Shown piece by piece: positions 1 through 5,647 of a stretch of 6,584 nucleotides of DNA. The notes beneath the pieces are model-generated. The model was not told where the DNA came from, ran no database searches, and worked only from the letters and a program-made list of their open reading frames with translations. Origin of the DNA: Spirochaetota bacterium (GTDB lineage: Bacteria; Spirochaetota; UBA4802; JAFGJZ01); assembly GCA_023396665.1 (NCBI GenBank), contig JAEWVL010000194.1, positions 1-6,584 of the forward strand, written 5' to 3'. Each line of letters begins with the position of its first letter. Position 1 is the first letter of the stretch. A program made the translations under genes and the position numbers.

Positions 1-201
1 GCCCGATGTCGAGGCATACTGCAGCGAGGAACGCCGTTTAGAAATCACCCTCGAGGCGCAAATCTCAAGTTCCTCTGTGGGAAAAATCTCGGGCCCGGGA
101 AAGCCCCCGCCGAAGGAAATAATATCAGGAGCTTCTGCGAGCTGCATCAGACGAAGCAGTTCTCCGGAGCTTCTGTTTTGCATCAGAGCTGAAAATTTCA
201 T
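1..201 (-). CDS. PLP-dependent aminotransferase (class I/II fold), N-terminal fragment
   Basis: The first 67 codons of a gene that runs off the left edge. The peptide begins MKFSALMQNRSSGELLRLMQ, followed at about residues 28-43 by a segment reading IISFGGGFPGPEIFP, and by LQYASTSG at the cut. A segment of the form ISFxGGxPxPExFP and a later LQYxxTxG are characteristic of the N-terminal arm of fold-type I aminotransferases of the LysN / 2-aminoadipate and MocR-like group. These transfer amino groups between amino acids and 2-oxo acids in the cytoplasm. The catalytic lysine and the PLP phosphate-binding residues lie outside the window, so substrate cannot be inferred. The ATG start is supported by an AAAGGA ribosome site 8 bases upstream, inside the end of the preceding gene. 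The start overlaps that gene's stop as ATGA, suggesting translational coupling to the radical SAM protein. The family is fairly sure; the specificity is unknown. Confidence 0.85.
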   Translation of the reverse strand, partial: MKFSALMQNRSSGELLRLMQLAEAPDIISFGGGFPGPEIFPTEELEICASRVISKRRSSLQYASTSG

Positions 202-1139
202 TTTATATTTCCTTTAAAAGGTTGATCCTCTGCAAAATCGGGTACAAAGCCGTCTACCCGATCTTCTTGCGGATATTGCACGAACAGATGTGTAAATCCC
301 AGAGATTCGGCATGCGAAAGTACCTGATAAAATTCTGAGGCATGAAGCTCCCGGTCAAAAGGGGCTTCAAGCCTAAGCAGCGGTCTGTACTGTGACATAA
401 GGCTTAGGGGAAGCTCTGAACCGAATTCGACAAAGAGCGACGATAGCGCATCAATTGAGTTTTGTATATTTCCGGGCAAAACAAGATGCCGCACAAGAAC
501 CCCTGAAACAGCGATGCCTTCATCATCCGTGGAAAGAAAGCCTTTTGAGGCAAGCATCTGCTCAAGAGCACACAGAGCCGTTTTTGAGTAGTCCGGCGCG
601 GCGCTGAGATTTCGCGCCAGTTCGCTGTCGGCATATTTGTAATCGGGCAGCCACAGCTGCATATGCGGATCAAGAATTTCCAGTGTTTTCGGACTCTCAT
701 ATCCCGATACATTTGCCAAAAACGGAATTCGTATCCCCCTGTCACGCAACTTCACACAACATGCCGCTATGTGAGGTGCGTAATGGTCCGGTGTCACAAA
801 ATTAATATTATGAACACCCTGTTCCAACACCATATGCTCTATGCTTTCACACAACTGATCCAGTGAATACTCACGGCCCTGCGTTTGAAGCGAAATCTGG
901 TAATTCTGACAGAACCTGCAACGAAGTGTACACCCGCTGAAAAACACCGTACCGGAGCCCCTGCTCCCGCTGATTGGCGGTTCTTCACCAAAATGAGGGC
1001 CAATCCAGGCCAGGTACAGTGCGGAACCGCATCCGCAAAAGCCGTATTCCCCGTCATTTCGGCGCTTACGGCATTGTCTCGGACAGAGGGTACATTCATC
1101 ATAGTCGGCAAATTGCATTCGGGAACCCATGTCAGTCAT
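198..1139 (-). CDS. Radical SAM protein, PflX / COG1313 type (pyruvate formate-lyase activase homologue)
   Basis: A complete 313-residue protein. The radical SAM cluster motif CxxxCxxC is formed by C70, C74 and C77 (CTLRCRFCQN) and should bind a 4Fe-4S cluster that cleaves S-adenosylmethionine. Before it lies a second cysteine set: C16, C19, C23, C35 and C37, in a CxxCPRxC...GxxGxC arrangement. This N-terminal cysteine signature separates the PflX group from true PflA. Downstream, NVSGYES, LPDYKYAD and the segment VRHLVLPGN...SLMSQY are typical of this family, and the length matches its usual size of about 300. PflX proteins are called activase homologues by similarity only; substrate and reaction are not established. 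The start is the ATG preceded by AAAAGG four bases away. The alternative ATG three codons later is too far from that site. The stop overlaps the start of the aminotransferase gene. Family assignment is confident; function is unknown. Confidence 0.92.
   Translation of the reverse strand: MTDMGSRMQFADYDECTLCPRQCRKRRNDGEYGFCGCGSALYLAWIGPHFGEEPPISGSRGSGTVFFSGCTLRCRFCQNYQISLQTQGREYSLDQLCESIEHMVLEQGVHNINFVTPDHYAPHIAACCVKLRDRGIRIPFLANVSGYESPKTLEILDPHMQLWLPDYKYADSELARNLSAAPDYSKTALCALEQMLASKGFLSTDDEGIAVSGVLVRHLVLPGNIQNSIDALSSLFVEFGSELPLSLMSQYRPLLRLEAPFDRELHASEFYQVLSHAESLGFTHLFVQYPQEDRVDGFVPDFAEDQPFKGNIK
210..215 (-). promoter_or_regulatory. Ribosome binding site of the aminotransferase
   Basis: AAAGGA on the minus strand, 8 bases before the ATG at 201. 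It lies inside the last codons of the radical SAM gene. It decides the aminotransferase start and fits an overlapping two-gene operon. Confidence 0.6.
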
Positions 1140-1143
1140 TTAA

Positions 1144-1149
1144 CCTTTT
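1144..1149 (-). promoter_or_regulatory. Ribosome binding site of the radical SAM gene
   Basis: AAAAGG on the minus strand with a 4-base spacing to the ATG at 1139. It favours the first ATG over the second one, nine bases downstream, which would be spaced 13 bases from it. Confidence 0.5.
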
Positions 1150-1264
1150 CAGCACGATACTCGCAGAATTATGTTTCGATTATTTCAGGGAGATTCACCT
1201 GCGCATTAATTCAACACCTGTTCAATCAAGCGTCAAGCAAAAGCCCATTTTTTTTCAGCTGCAT

Positions 1265-1293
1265 TTGAAAGAATTGACAAATTAGGGCATAAA
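1265..1293 (+). promoter_or_regulatory. Possible sigma-70-like promoter of the barrel gene
   Basis: TTGAAA (1265-1270), a 17-base spacer, then CATAAA (1288-1293). This matches 5 of 6 and 4 of 6 consensus positions. Transcription would begin about 1300, leaving a leader of only about 8 bases before the ATG at 1308 and no room for a normal ribosome site. That makes the call weak. A TTGACA at 1274-1279 has no -10 partner at the right spacing. Confidence 0.25.
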
Positions 1294-1307
1294 GACAAGA
1301 CTCAATT

Positions 1308-1907
1308 ATGTTCAAGATTAATAAGCGAGTCATGACAGCTCTCTCTGTCCTGGTACTGTTTGTCTCCTCAGAAGTGTTTGCCCTCATGAATGTCGAGGCA
1401 TTTACGGGCTATGCGTTCGGGGGTAAAATTCCGGGTCTCGCGGAGACTGACACGGTGAAGGGAATGAATTTCGGATTCCGTGCCAACTATATGTACAGCT
1501 TTCCCTTCGTTGACACGGGGCTTGGCGCCTATCTGCAATATTCACCACTGTTCTATAAGAAGGAAAGCCGGAAATACTCGCTCACGAAGTTCTCATTCGG
1601 TATCGACTCTTTTGCGCGGCTCAACTACCCTTCGGTTGATTTTCATCCCTACCTGCGCTACGGCCTTGCCGTGTTCGACAAGGCGGAAACCTCACTCGTC
1701 GATTCTGATAATGTGGCGGTTACTCAAGCGGATGAATTCAACTTTAAAGCCTATTATATCGGGTGCGGGGTGTCATATCCCATCGTCCCCATGCCGGTTA
1801 TCGATGTGCATGCCTTCATCGAATATCTTTACGATGTTTCCCTGATAGAACGATCAACCGAACTGCGGGGGCACAAGATCAACATCGGTATTCTGATGGC
1901 GATTTGA
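1308..1907 (+). CDS. Putative small outer-membrane beta-barrel protein, unidentified family
   Basis: A 199-residue protein with a clear Sec signal peptide: K3, K6 and R7, a hydrophobic core at about residues 8-20 (VMTALSVLVLFVS), and a likely cleavage site after V-F-A at residue 25. The mature part of about 174 residues alternates polar and hydrophobic residues. It is rich in Tyr, Phe and Gly in short stretches such as FTGYAFGG, FGFRANYMY, GLGAYLQY, FSFGIDSFARL, YLRYGLAVF, YYIGCGVSY and HAFIEYLYDVS. That pattern suggests a barrel of about eight strands in the outer membrane. The C-terminus (INIGILMAI) does not end in the aromatic residue common in proteobacterial outer-membrane proteins. I do not recognise a named family. 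The first ATG is chosen because starting at Met9 would remove the charged n-region of the signal peptide; no good ribosome site precedes either start. It is the only plus-strand gene here, so it is probably a single-gene unit. Confidence 0.65.
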   Translation: MFKINKRVMTALSVLVLFVSSEVFALMNVEAFTGYAFGGKIPGLAETDTVKGMNFGFRANYMYSFPFVDTGLGAYLQYSPLFYKKESRKYSLTKFSFGIDSFARLNYPSVDFHPYLRYGLAVFDKAETSLVDSDNVAVTQADEFNFKAYYIGCGVSYPIVPMPVIDVHAFIEYLYDVSLIERSTELRGHKINIGILMAI

Positions 1908-1980
1908 TTCGCAAACACCACACTTTCCGCTTTCCCCTCACACACGGCACAAAATGAACACCACTACCTGCAATGCGACG
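1908..1980. other. Convergent spacer without a visible terminator
   Basis: 73 bases between the stop codons of the plus-strand barrel gene and minus-strand plsB. It is rich in C and A. I find no stem-loop with a T-tract in either direction, so any terminator is Rho-dependent or lies inside the coding ends. Confidence 0.5.
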
Positions 1981-4473
1981 TCAAACAAGCCACTCGTTCA
2001 ATTCAAGCTTCAATTTAACCAGAGCCTGCATATCAACAGTTTTTATCGTCTTCTTTCGCTTTGAAACGGCCTTCTCTTCAATAACGGATTGCGAAGAGAA
2101 CAGGCGAAGCGCATTGTCGAACAATGGCTGACAGAGAGCCTCAGCGAAACGTATCTTCTCTGAGTAGAACTTGGCTCTGCCTCTCTCATTTGCGGTTTTG
2201 AAAATACTGGCCCTGTCAATTGCGTTTTTCCCGTTCGTTTCCAGTACGGTGCCGACTATATAATATGACTCCATTACATCCTGCAACAGGGAGCCGATCC
2301 GCCGCAAAATGGCTTCGTTTGACTCCACACAGCGAATACTCTCCCTGTCATTTTCACACAAGTTCTCCTCGCACAGAAAATCCAATGCAGGTTCAAAGGA
2401 TAGGCCGGAGTCTTCCATTGACGGAAACTCCTGAAGCAGAATTCTGCAACCGTGTGAAGCCGTTACGGCAACATCTTCGTGAAGAATGGTTTTCTTTCTG
2501 AAAATAACATTCGCACAAAGATAGAGAGGGAGCAGATAGTGGGTTATCGGATTTTTGTAATAGGAAAAAAGCATTCGCTCGCTTTCAAGAACAAGGAAGG
2601 TCTGCTCGCCTTCGTTATCAACCTTCTCTATCAGATTCTCAGCTAACAGTTTCGCAATAACCGTCTCGACCAGCACTTCTGCGTTTTGCTCAGAAAATTC
2701 AGAAGAGAGACTGACCTGCATGCGTTTTAGGTATTTCAACAGCAGCGAAAAATCGGCCACAAGCAGCTCGCGCTTGATTCCCCTGCTGCTCTGCGCCAGC
2801 ATTGCGCTTGCAACAAGATTGAAAGGGCTTACCGTTACCACCGACGATATCTCATGCATGATCTTCCTGCCGATGTAGGCGACACGGTCGGTATTTGCGG
2901 GTACTTCACGATTAATCGTCGAAAGAGTAAATGGTTTTCCGTTGTTCACATAAACAAATCCATACTCCTTTTTCAGAAATTTCCGGGCACCGATAACCGC
3001 AGATACGGTCTCCTTCTCTTTCACATGCCCCTTCATCTCCTTGACATAGGCATTCTCTTCGAGAATGCGGTCGTAACAGATCGATATCGGGATGAAAGTG
3101 ACATCTTTCGCGTATCCCTCTTCAACGGCCTCGATGATGAAACTCGTAAGACCGGGTTTTGGAAAAAGGAGCCGCCCGCTGCGGGAACGACCGCCCTCAA
3201 GAAAATACTCAATATGATAGTTTTTGCTGATCAGCATTTTCAAATACTGCTTAAATATGGCCGGATACAGTACCATATCCTTGAACGTTCTTCGAATAAA
3301 AAAGGCCCCCGAATGACGAAAGAGATTTCCGAGGGGAAAAAAGGAAAGATTAACCCCAGCGGCAATATGCGGCGGCATTATACGATTCTTGTAAAATATG
3401 TAAGAAATTATCAGATAATCCATGTGGCTTCGGTGGTTAGGCACCACAACAACGGGACCGGCCTCCGCCGCCTCACGCATCGTGCGCACGAAGTCATCGG
3501 ATATACGCATCCCCCGGAACATCTTTTTGAGCATCCAGTCGAGAATGTGTTCGAAAAAGCGAAGATACGACATTTTGAAATCTGAAGCGATTTCCCGGTA
3601 AATTTTGTAGGACTCTTTCTTCAGAGATCTGACAGAATGCCCCTTCTGATTTGAAAGCTCTCGAATAAGCGACTGTACATTCTCATGATAGAGCACCTGT
3701 TCCATCAGCTCCTGGCGGGGAGTCAACACCGGACCGAGCACTATCCGCTTCTCCCGATCATGCGATTCGAGAAGCATTTCACGAAGCTTTACCGCAAGGT
3801 GCTCCGAACTGATTCCCGGATGCGCTTCTATGAATTCGTTCAGATAAACCGGTTTTAAAAAATGCAGATAGGTCGGAGAAAAGGAAGACAGAAAAGCGCC
3901 GAAGAAACCGCGTTTGCCTGTCGCATCGGAAATGAAGAAACTCGATTTTCTTTCGGGTTTCCTGTGCCAGAAGACCATTTGCGGAATGATAATGACTGGT
4001 CGATCCTGCGTTCGCTGCAATTCGATGAAATTATACAGTACATCGTACATCGGATCGATATATCTCCGGAGAAAATGCGCCCCGGAAAGAAGTGAAAACG
4101 CCATGTGTTCACCTTTTTCGATGATCTCTTTGACCAGAGGAATATTGAAAAAGGCGCTTTTTCTCGAAAGATAGGGGCTCTTGAACAAACGTTTCAGGAA
4201 ATATGAAGACCGTTGCAGCAGGAGAGGATTATAATCAAAAGCGTAAGACAGCAAACCGAATTTATATTTCGCAAGAAGATGATATAAAAAGGACAACGAA
4301 ACATTTGATGTCTGAAAAGTGGCAAAGACTATTGCGCCCTTTTCCCGATGCTCCTCGAAGAGCTTGGCGCTCTCGCCGTCCAAATCAGCTTTACGTGAAA
4401 GAAATGAGATCAAAAAACGGCGAAACCCGCCGATATTCTCGGGTAGTTTCCCATAATAGAACTGCTTTTCCAT
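1981..4473 (-). CDS. plsB: Glycerol-3-phosphate 1-O-acyltransferase PlsB
   Basis: An 830-residue protein, close to the 807 of E. coli PlsB. PlsB moves a fatty acyl group from acyl-ACP or acyl-CoA to position 1 of sn-glycerol 3-phosphate, the first step of phospholipid synthesis, at the inner membrane. All four acyltransferase blocks are present in order. Block I is NHRSHMDYL with catalytic H347 and D352 (HX4D). Block II is GAFFIRRTF (389-397), which contacts the glycerol phosphate. Block III is FLEGGRSRSGRLL (424-436) and block IV is FIPISICYD (460-468). PPHIAAGVNL (367-376) is also very PlsB-like and is not seen in PlsC. The long N-terminal domain (about 1-330) and helical C-terminal domain (about 530-830) match the PlsB architecture. 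The ATG is preceded by GAGG at 9 bases. nadC lies 219 bases upstream on the same strand. No frameshift or missing catalytic residue is seen. Confidence 0.95.
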   Translation of the reverse strand: MEKQFYYGKLPENIGGFRRFLISFLSRKADLDGESAKLFEEHREKGAIVFATFQTSNVSLSFLYHLLAKYKFGLLSYAFDYNPLLLQRSSYFLKRLFKSPYLSRKSAFFNIPLVKEIIEKGEHMAFSLLSGAHFLRRYIDPMYDVLYNFIELQRTQDRPVIIIPQMVFWHRKPERKSSFFISDATGKRGFFGAFLSSFSPTYLHFLKPVYLNEFIEAHPGISSEHLAVKLREMLLESHDREKRIVLGPVLTPRQELMEQVLYHENVQSLIRELSNQKGHSVRSLKKESYKIYREIASDFKMSYLRFFEHILDWMLKKMFRGMRISDDFVRTMREAAEAGPVVVVPNHRSHMDYLIISYIFYKNRIMPPHIAAGVNLSFFPLGNLFRHSGAFFIRRTFKDMVLYPAIFKQYLKMLISKNYHIEYFLEGGRSRSGRLLFPKPGLTSFIIEAVEEGYAKDVTFIPISICYDRILEENAYVKEMKGHVKEKETVSAVIGARKFLKKEYGFVYVNNGKPFTLSTINREVPANTDRVAYIGRKIMHEISSVVTVSPFNLVASAMLAQSSRGIKRELLVADFSLLLKYLKRMQVSLSSEFSEQNAEVLVETVIAKLLAENLIEKVDNEGEQTFLVLESERMLFSYYKNPITHYLLPLYLCANVIFRKKTILHEDVAVTASHGCRILLQEFPSMEDSGLSFEPALDFLCEENLCENDRESIRCVESNEAILRRIGSLLQDVMESYYIVGTVLETNGKNAIDRASIFKTANERGRAKFYSEKIRFAEALCQPLFDNALRLFSSQSVIEEKAVSKRKKTIKTVDMQALVKLKLELNEWLV

Positions 4474-4482
4474 CTATCGTAT

Positions 4483-4486
4483 CCTC
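4483..4486 (-). promoter_or_regulatory. Ribosome binding site of plsB
   Basis: GAGG (within GCGAGGAT) on the minus strand, 9 bases before the ATG at 4473. It supports that start. Confidence 0.55.
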
Positions 4487-4515
4487 GCTGTTTTGCCAAA
4501 TGCAGCCCGCAGGCC

Positions 4516-4536
4516 GACAGCAAATAACACGCTGTC
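4516..4536. repeat. Inverted repeat in the plsB leader
   Basis: GACAGC (4516-4521) and GCTGTC (4531-4536) are perfect 6-base inverted repeats around a 9-base AT-rich centre. They sit between the plsB ribosome site and the possible -10 at 4547-4552. The repeat could be an operator half-site pair or an mRNA hairpin. There is no T-tract, so it is not a terminator. A stem this short can arise by chance. Confidence 0.3.
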
Positions 4537-4546
4537 ATAGTAAGGC

Positions 4547-4577
4547 AATATTCTGAAGCCACAACTCAGTTTGTCAA
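4547..4577 (-). promoter_or_regulatory. Possible plsB promoter
   Basis: On the minus strand, a perfect TTGACA -35 (4572-4577) is followed after 19 bases by AATATT (4547-4552, 4 of 6 to the -10 consensus). The leader would be about 65 bases. The spacer is longer than the ideal 17. An alternative is the perfect TATAAT on the minus strand at 4632-4637, in a very AT-rich stretch but without a matching -35. Confidence 0.3.
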
Positions 4578-4692
4578 TATCGAAGTTAAAAAAATAGAAA
4601 ACAACCTGTTCATTTTAAGAAGATTTGTTACATTATAATACGTATTTTTTTTCAATATAGATAAAAGATGAGCGATCCGAATAATACAATTG

Positions 4693-5529
4693 TTAATATT
4701 CAAATTTCATCGACAAATCGAAAGCCTTGACCGAATGCGTAAGCGCGCCGACAGAGACAAAATCAACACGAAGATCTTTTATGGCGGCAATCTTCTCCTC
4801 GGTAAAATTACCCGAAAGCTCGATTTTTGCCCGGCCATTTATAATATCAATCTCCTTCATCATCGTTTCGCGATCCATATTGTCGAGCATGATGATGTCA
4901 GCACCGCAATACAGCGCCTCGGAAACCTCCTCAATCGTCGTGGTCTCGACTTCCACCCTGTACTTTTGCGCGTACTTTTCCCGCACCGACGTAAGCGCCT
5001 TTGTAATTGATCCCGCCGCACGGATATGATTATCCTTGATCAGCACCATATCGTGAAGCCCCATACGGTGGTTTCTGCCCCCGCCGCAGACAACCGCGTA
5101 TTTATCGAGCACTCTGAAACCGGGCAGCGTTTTGCGTGTATCGAGTACAGAAAAAGAAGCGTCTTGTGTCAGCGCAACCAATGACGCGGTCCGTGTCGCG
5201 ACTGCGCACATCCGCTGCATGAAATTGAGAACTATCCGTTCACCCTCAAGAAGAGCGATGGTCGGGCCTTCAAGACTCATAACCGTATCACCGCTTTGTA
5301 CACGCTCCCCCTCCGGCATCACCTTTTTTACCGTTACACGGGGGGATATGGTATCGTAGACATAAGAAGCCATGAACGCTCCGCAGAACACTCCGGATTC
5401 CTTTGCAATGATATGAGCCACAGAACAGTCTTCAGGAGAGAAAATCGCCCGGGTCGTAACATCACCGGATGCGACATCTTCTGTCAGGGCAAGATGTATG
5501 AGGGTCTGCACCTCATTGCGTTCTATCAT
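4693..5529 (-). CDS. nadC: Nicotinate-nucleotide pyrophosphorylase (carboxylating), quinolinate phosphoribosyltransferase
   Basis: A complete 278-residue protein of the usual family length. It converts quinolinate and phosphoribosyl pyrophosphate into nicotinate mononucleotide, CO2 and pyrophosphate, joining de novo NAD synthesis to the common pathway in the cytosol. Recognisable parts are TEDVASGDVTT (16-26) in the N-terminal domain, LNFMQRMCAVAT (101-112) and DTRKTLPGFRVLDKYAV (130-146). Next come CGGGRNHRMGLHD (148-160), with the quinolinate-binding H154 and R155, and LIKDNHI (163-169). VEVETTT (192-198), IIMLDNM (212-218) and SVGALTHS (259-266) complete the barrel active site. The motif IELSGNFTEEKI (236-247) has Leu-Ser where many homologues have Ala-Ser, a conservative difference. 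The start is the ATG with AGAGAGG six bases upstream. No nadA or nadB is adjacent here. The nearest upstream gene is ilvC, separated by a terminator. Confidence 0.96.
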   Translation of the reverse strand: MIERNEVQTLIHLALTEDVASGDVTTRAIFSPEDCSVAHIIAKESGVFCGAFMASYVYDTISPRVTVKKVMPEGERVQSGDTVMSLEGPTIALLEGERIVLNFMQRMCAVATRTASLVALTQDASFSVLDTRKTLPGFRVLDKYAVVCGGGRNHRMGLHDMVLIKDNHIRAAGSITKALTSVREKYAQKYRVEVETTTIEEVSEALYCGADIIMLDNMDRETMMKEIDIINGRAKIELSGNFTEEKIAAIKDLRVDFVSVGALTHSVKAFDLSMKFEY

Positions 5530-5535
5530 GAAATA

Positions 5536-5542
5536 CCTCTCT
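5536..5542 (-). promoter_or_regulatory. Ribosome binding site of nadC
   Basis: AGAGAGG on the minus strand, 6 bases before the ATG at 5529. It is the best ribosome site in the window and fixes the nadC start. Confidence 0.65.
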
Positions 5543-5568
5543 TTAACTCCTGTAGCGGCACTTTAAAC

Positions 5569-5593
5569 AAAAAAAGAGCCGAGGCTCTTTTTT
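5569..5593 (-). terminator. Intrinsic terminator after ilvC
   Basis: Read on the minus strand, a run of A leads into GAGC, a four-base loop (CTCG) and GCTC, followed by seven T. The A and T runs pair to extend the stem to about ten pairs. It lies about 55 bases beyond the ilvC stop. The element is nearly symmetric and could also work in the plus direction, but no plus-strand gene ends here. It should separate ilvC from nadC transcription. Confidence 0.8.
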
Positions 5594-5606
5594 GTCATGC
5601 GGCAAT

Positions 5607-5625
5607 TTTCGGGGCATTCCCGAAA
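5607..5625. repeat. Second hairpin just after the ilvC stop
   Basis: TTTCGGG and CCCGAAA are perfect 7-base inverted repeats around a five-base loop, 22 bases beyond the ilvC stop codon. No T-tract follows, so it is not a classical terminator. It may protect the 3' end of the ilvC transcript or simply stack ahead of the real terminator. Confidence 0.5.
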
Positions 5626-5647
5626 CCAAATCACATTTGCAATATTG

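Larger units (their letters stand above)
1140..1307. other. Divergent intergenic region between the radical SAM gene and the barrel gene
   Basis: A 168-base spacer that must hold promoters for both directions unless one gene is read from elsewhere. For the minus strand the best -10-like element is CATAAT (1168-1173, read on minus, about 28 bases before the start), but no good -35 lies at the right distance. For the plus strand see the candidate at 1265-1293. A run of eight T lies around 1248-1255 without a stem beside it, so it is not a terminator. I see no small open reading frame with a plausible ribosome site here. Confidence 0.6.
4474..4692. other. AT-rich spacer between nadC and plsB
   Basis: 219 bases, strikingly AT-rich from about 4575 to 4692. 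It includes a run of eight T (read on plus) and the 10-base palindrome AATACGTATT near 4637-4646. It contains the candidate plsB promoter elements and the inverted repeat listed separately. No terminator hairpin follows the nadC stop, so read-through from nadC into plsB is possible. No coding potential is seen. Confidence 0.6.

Noticed and set aside
1274..1279. TTGACA as the -35 of the barrel gene promoter.
   Set aside because: The position 17 bases downstream reads AAGACT, which is not a -10, and transcription would start at or after the start codon.
885..1285. Overlapping plus-strand open frames opposite the radical SAM gene and running into the divergent spacer.
   Set aside because: Most of their length is antisense to the cysteine-rich N-terminus of the radical SAM protein. 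The composition is not protein-like and no ribosome site is visible.
1909..1978. TCGCA...TGCGA inverted repeat in the convergent spacer as a terminator.
   Set aside because: The arms are only five bases long and about 60 bases apart, with no T-tract; chance is the likely cause.
2854..3585. A 243-codon open frame on the plus strand opposite plsB.
   Set aside because: It lies wholly within plsB, whose antisense frame encodes the conserved acyltransferase blocks. Its translation shows no recognisable domain and no good ribosome site. It is a shadow frame.
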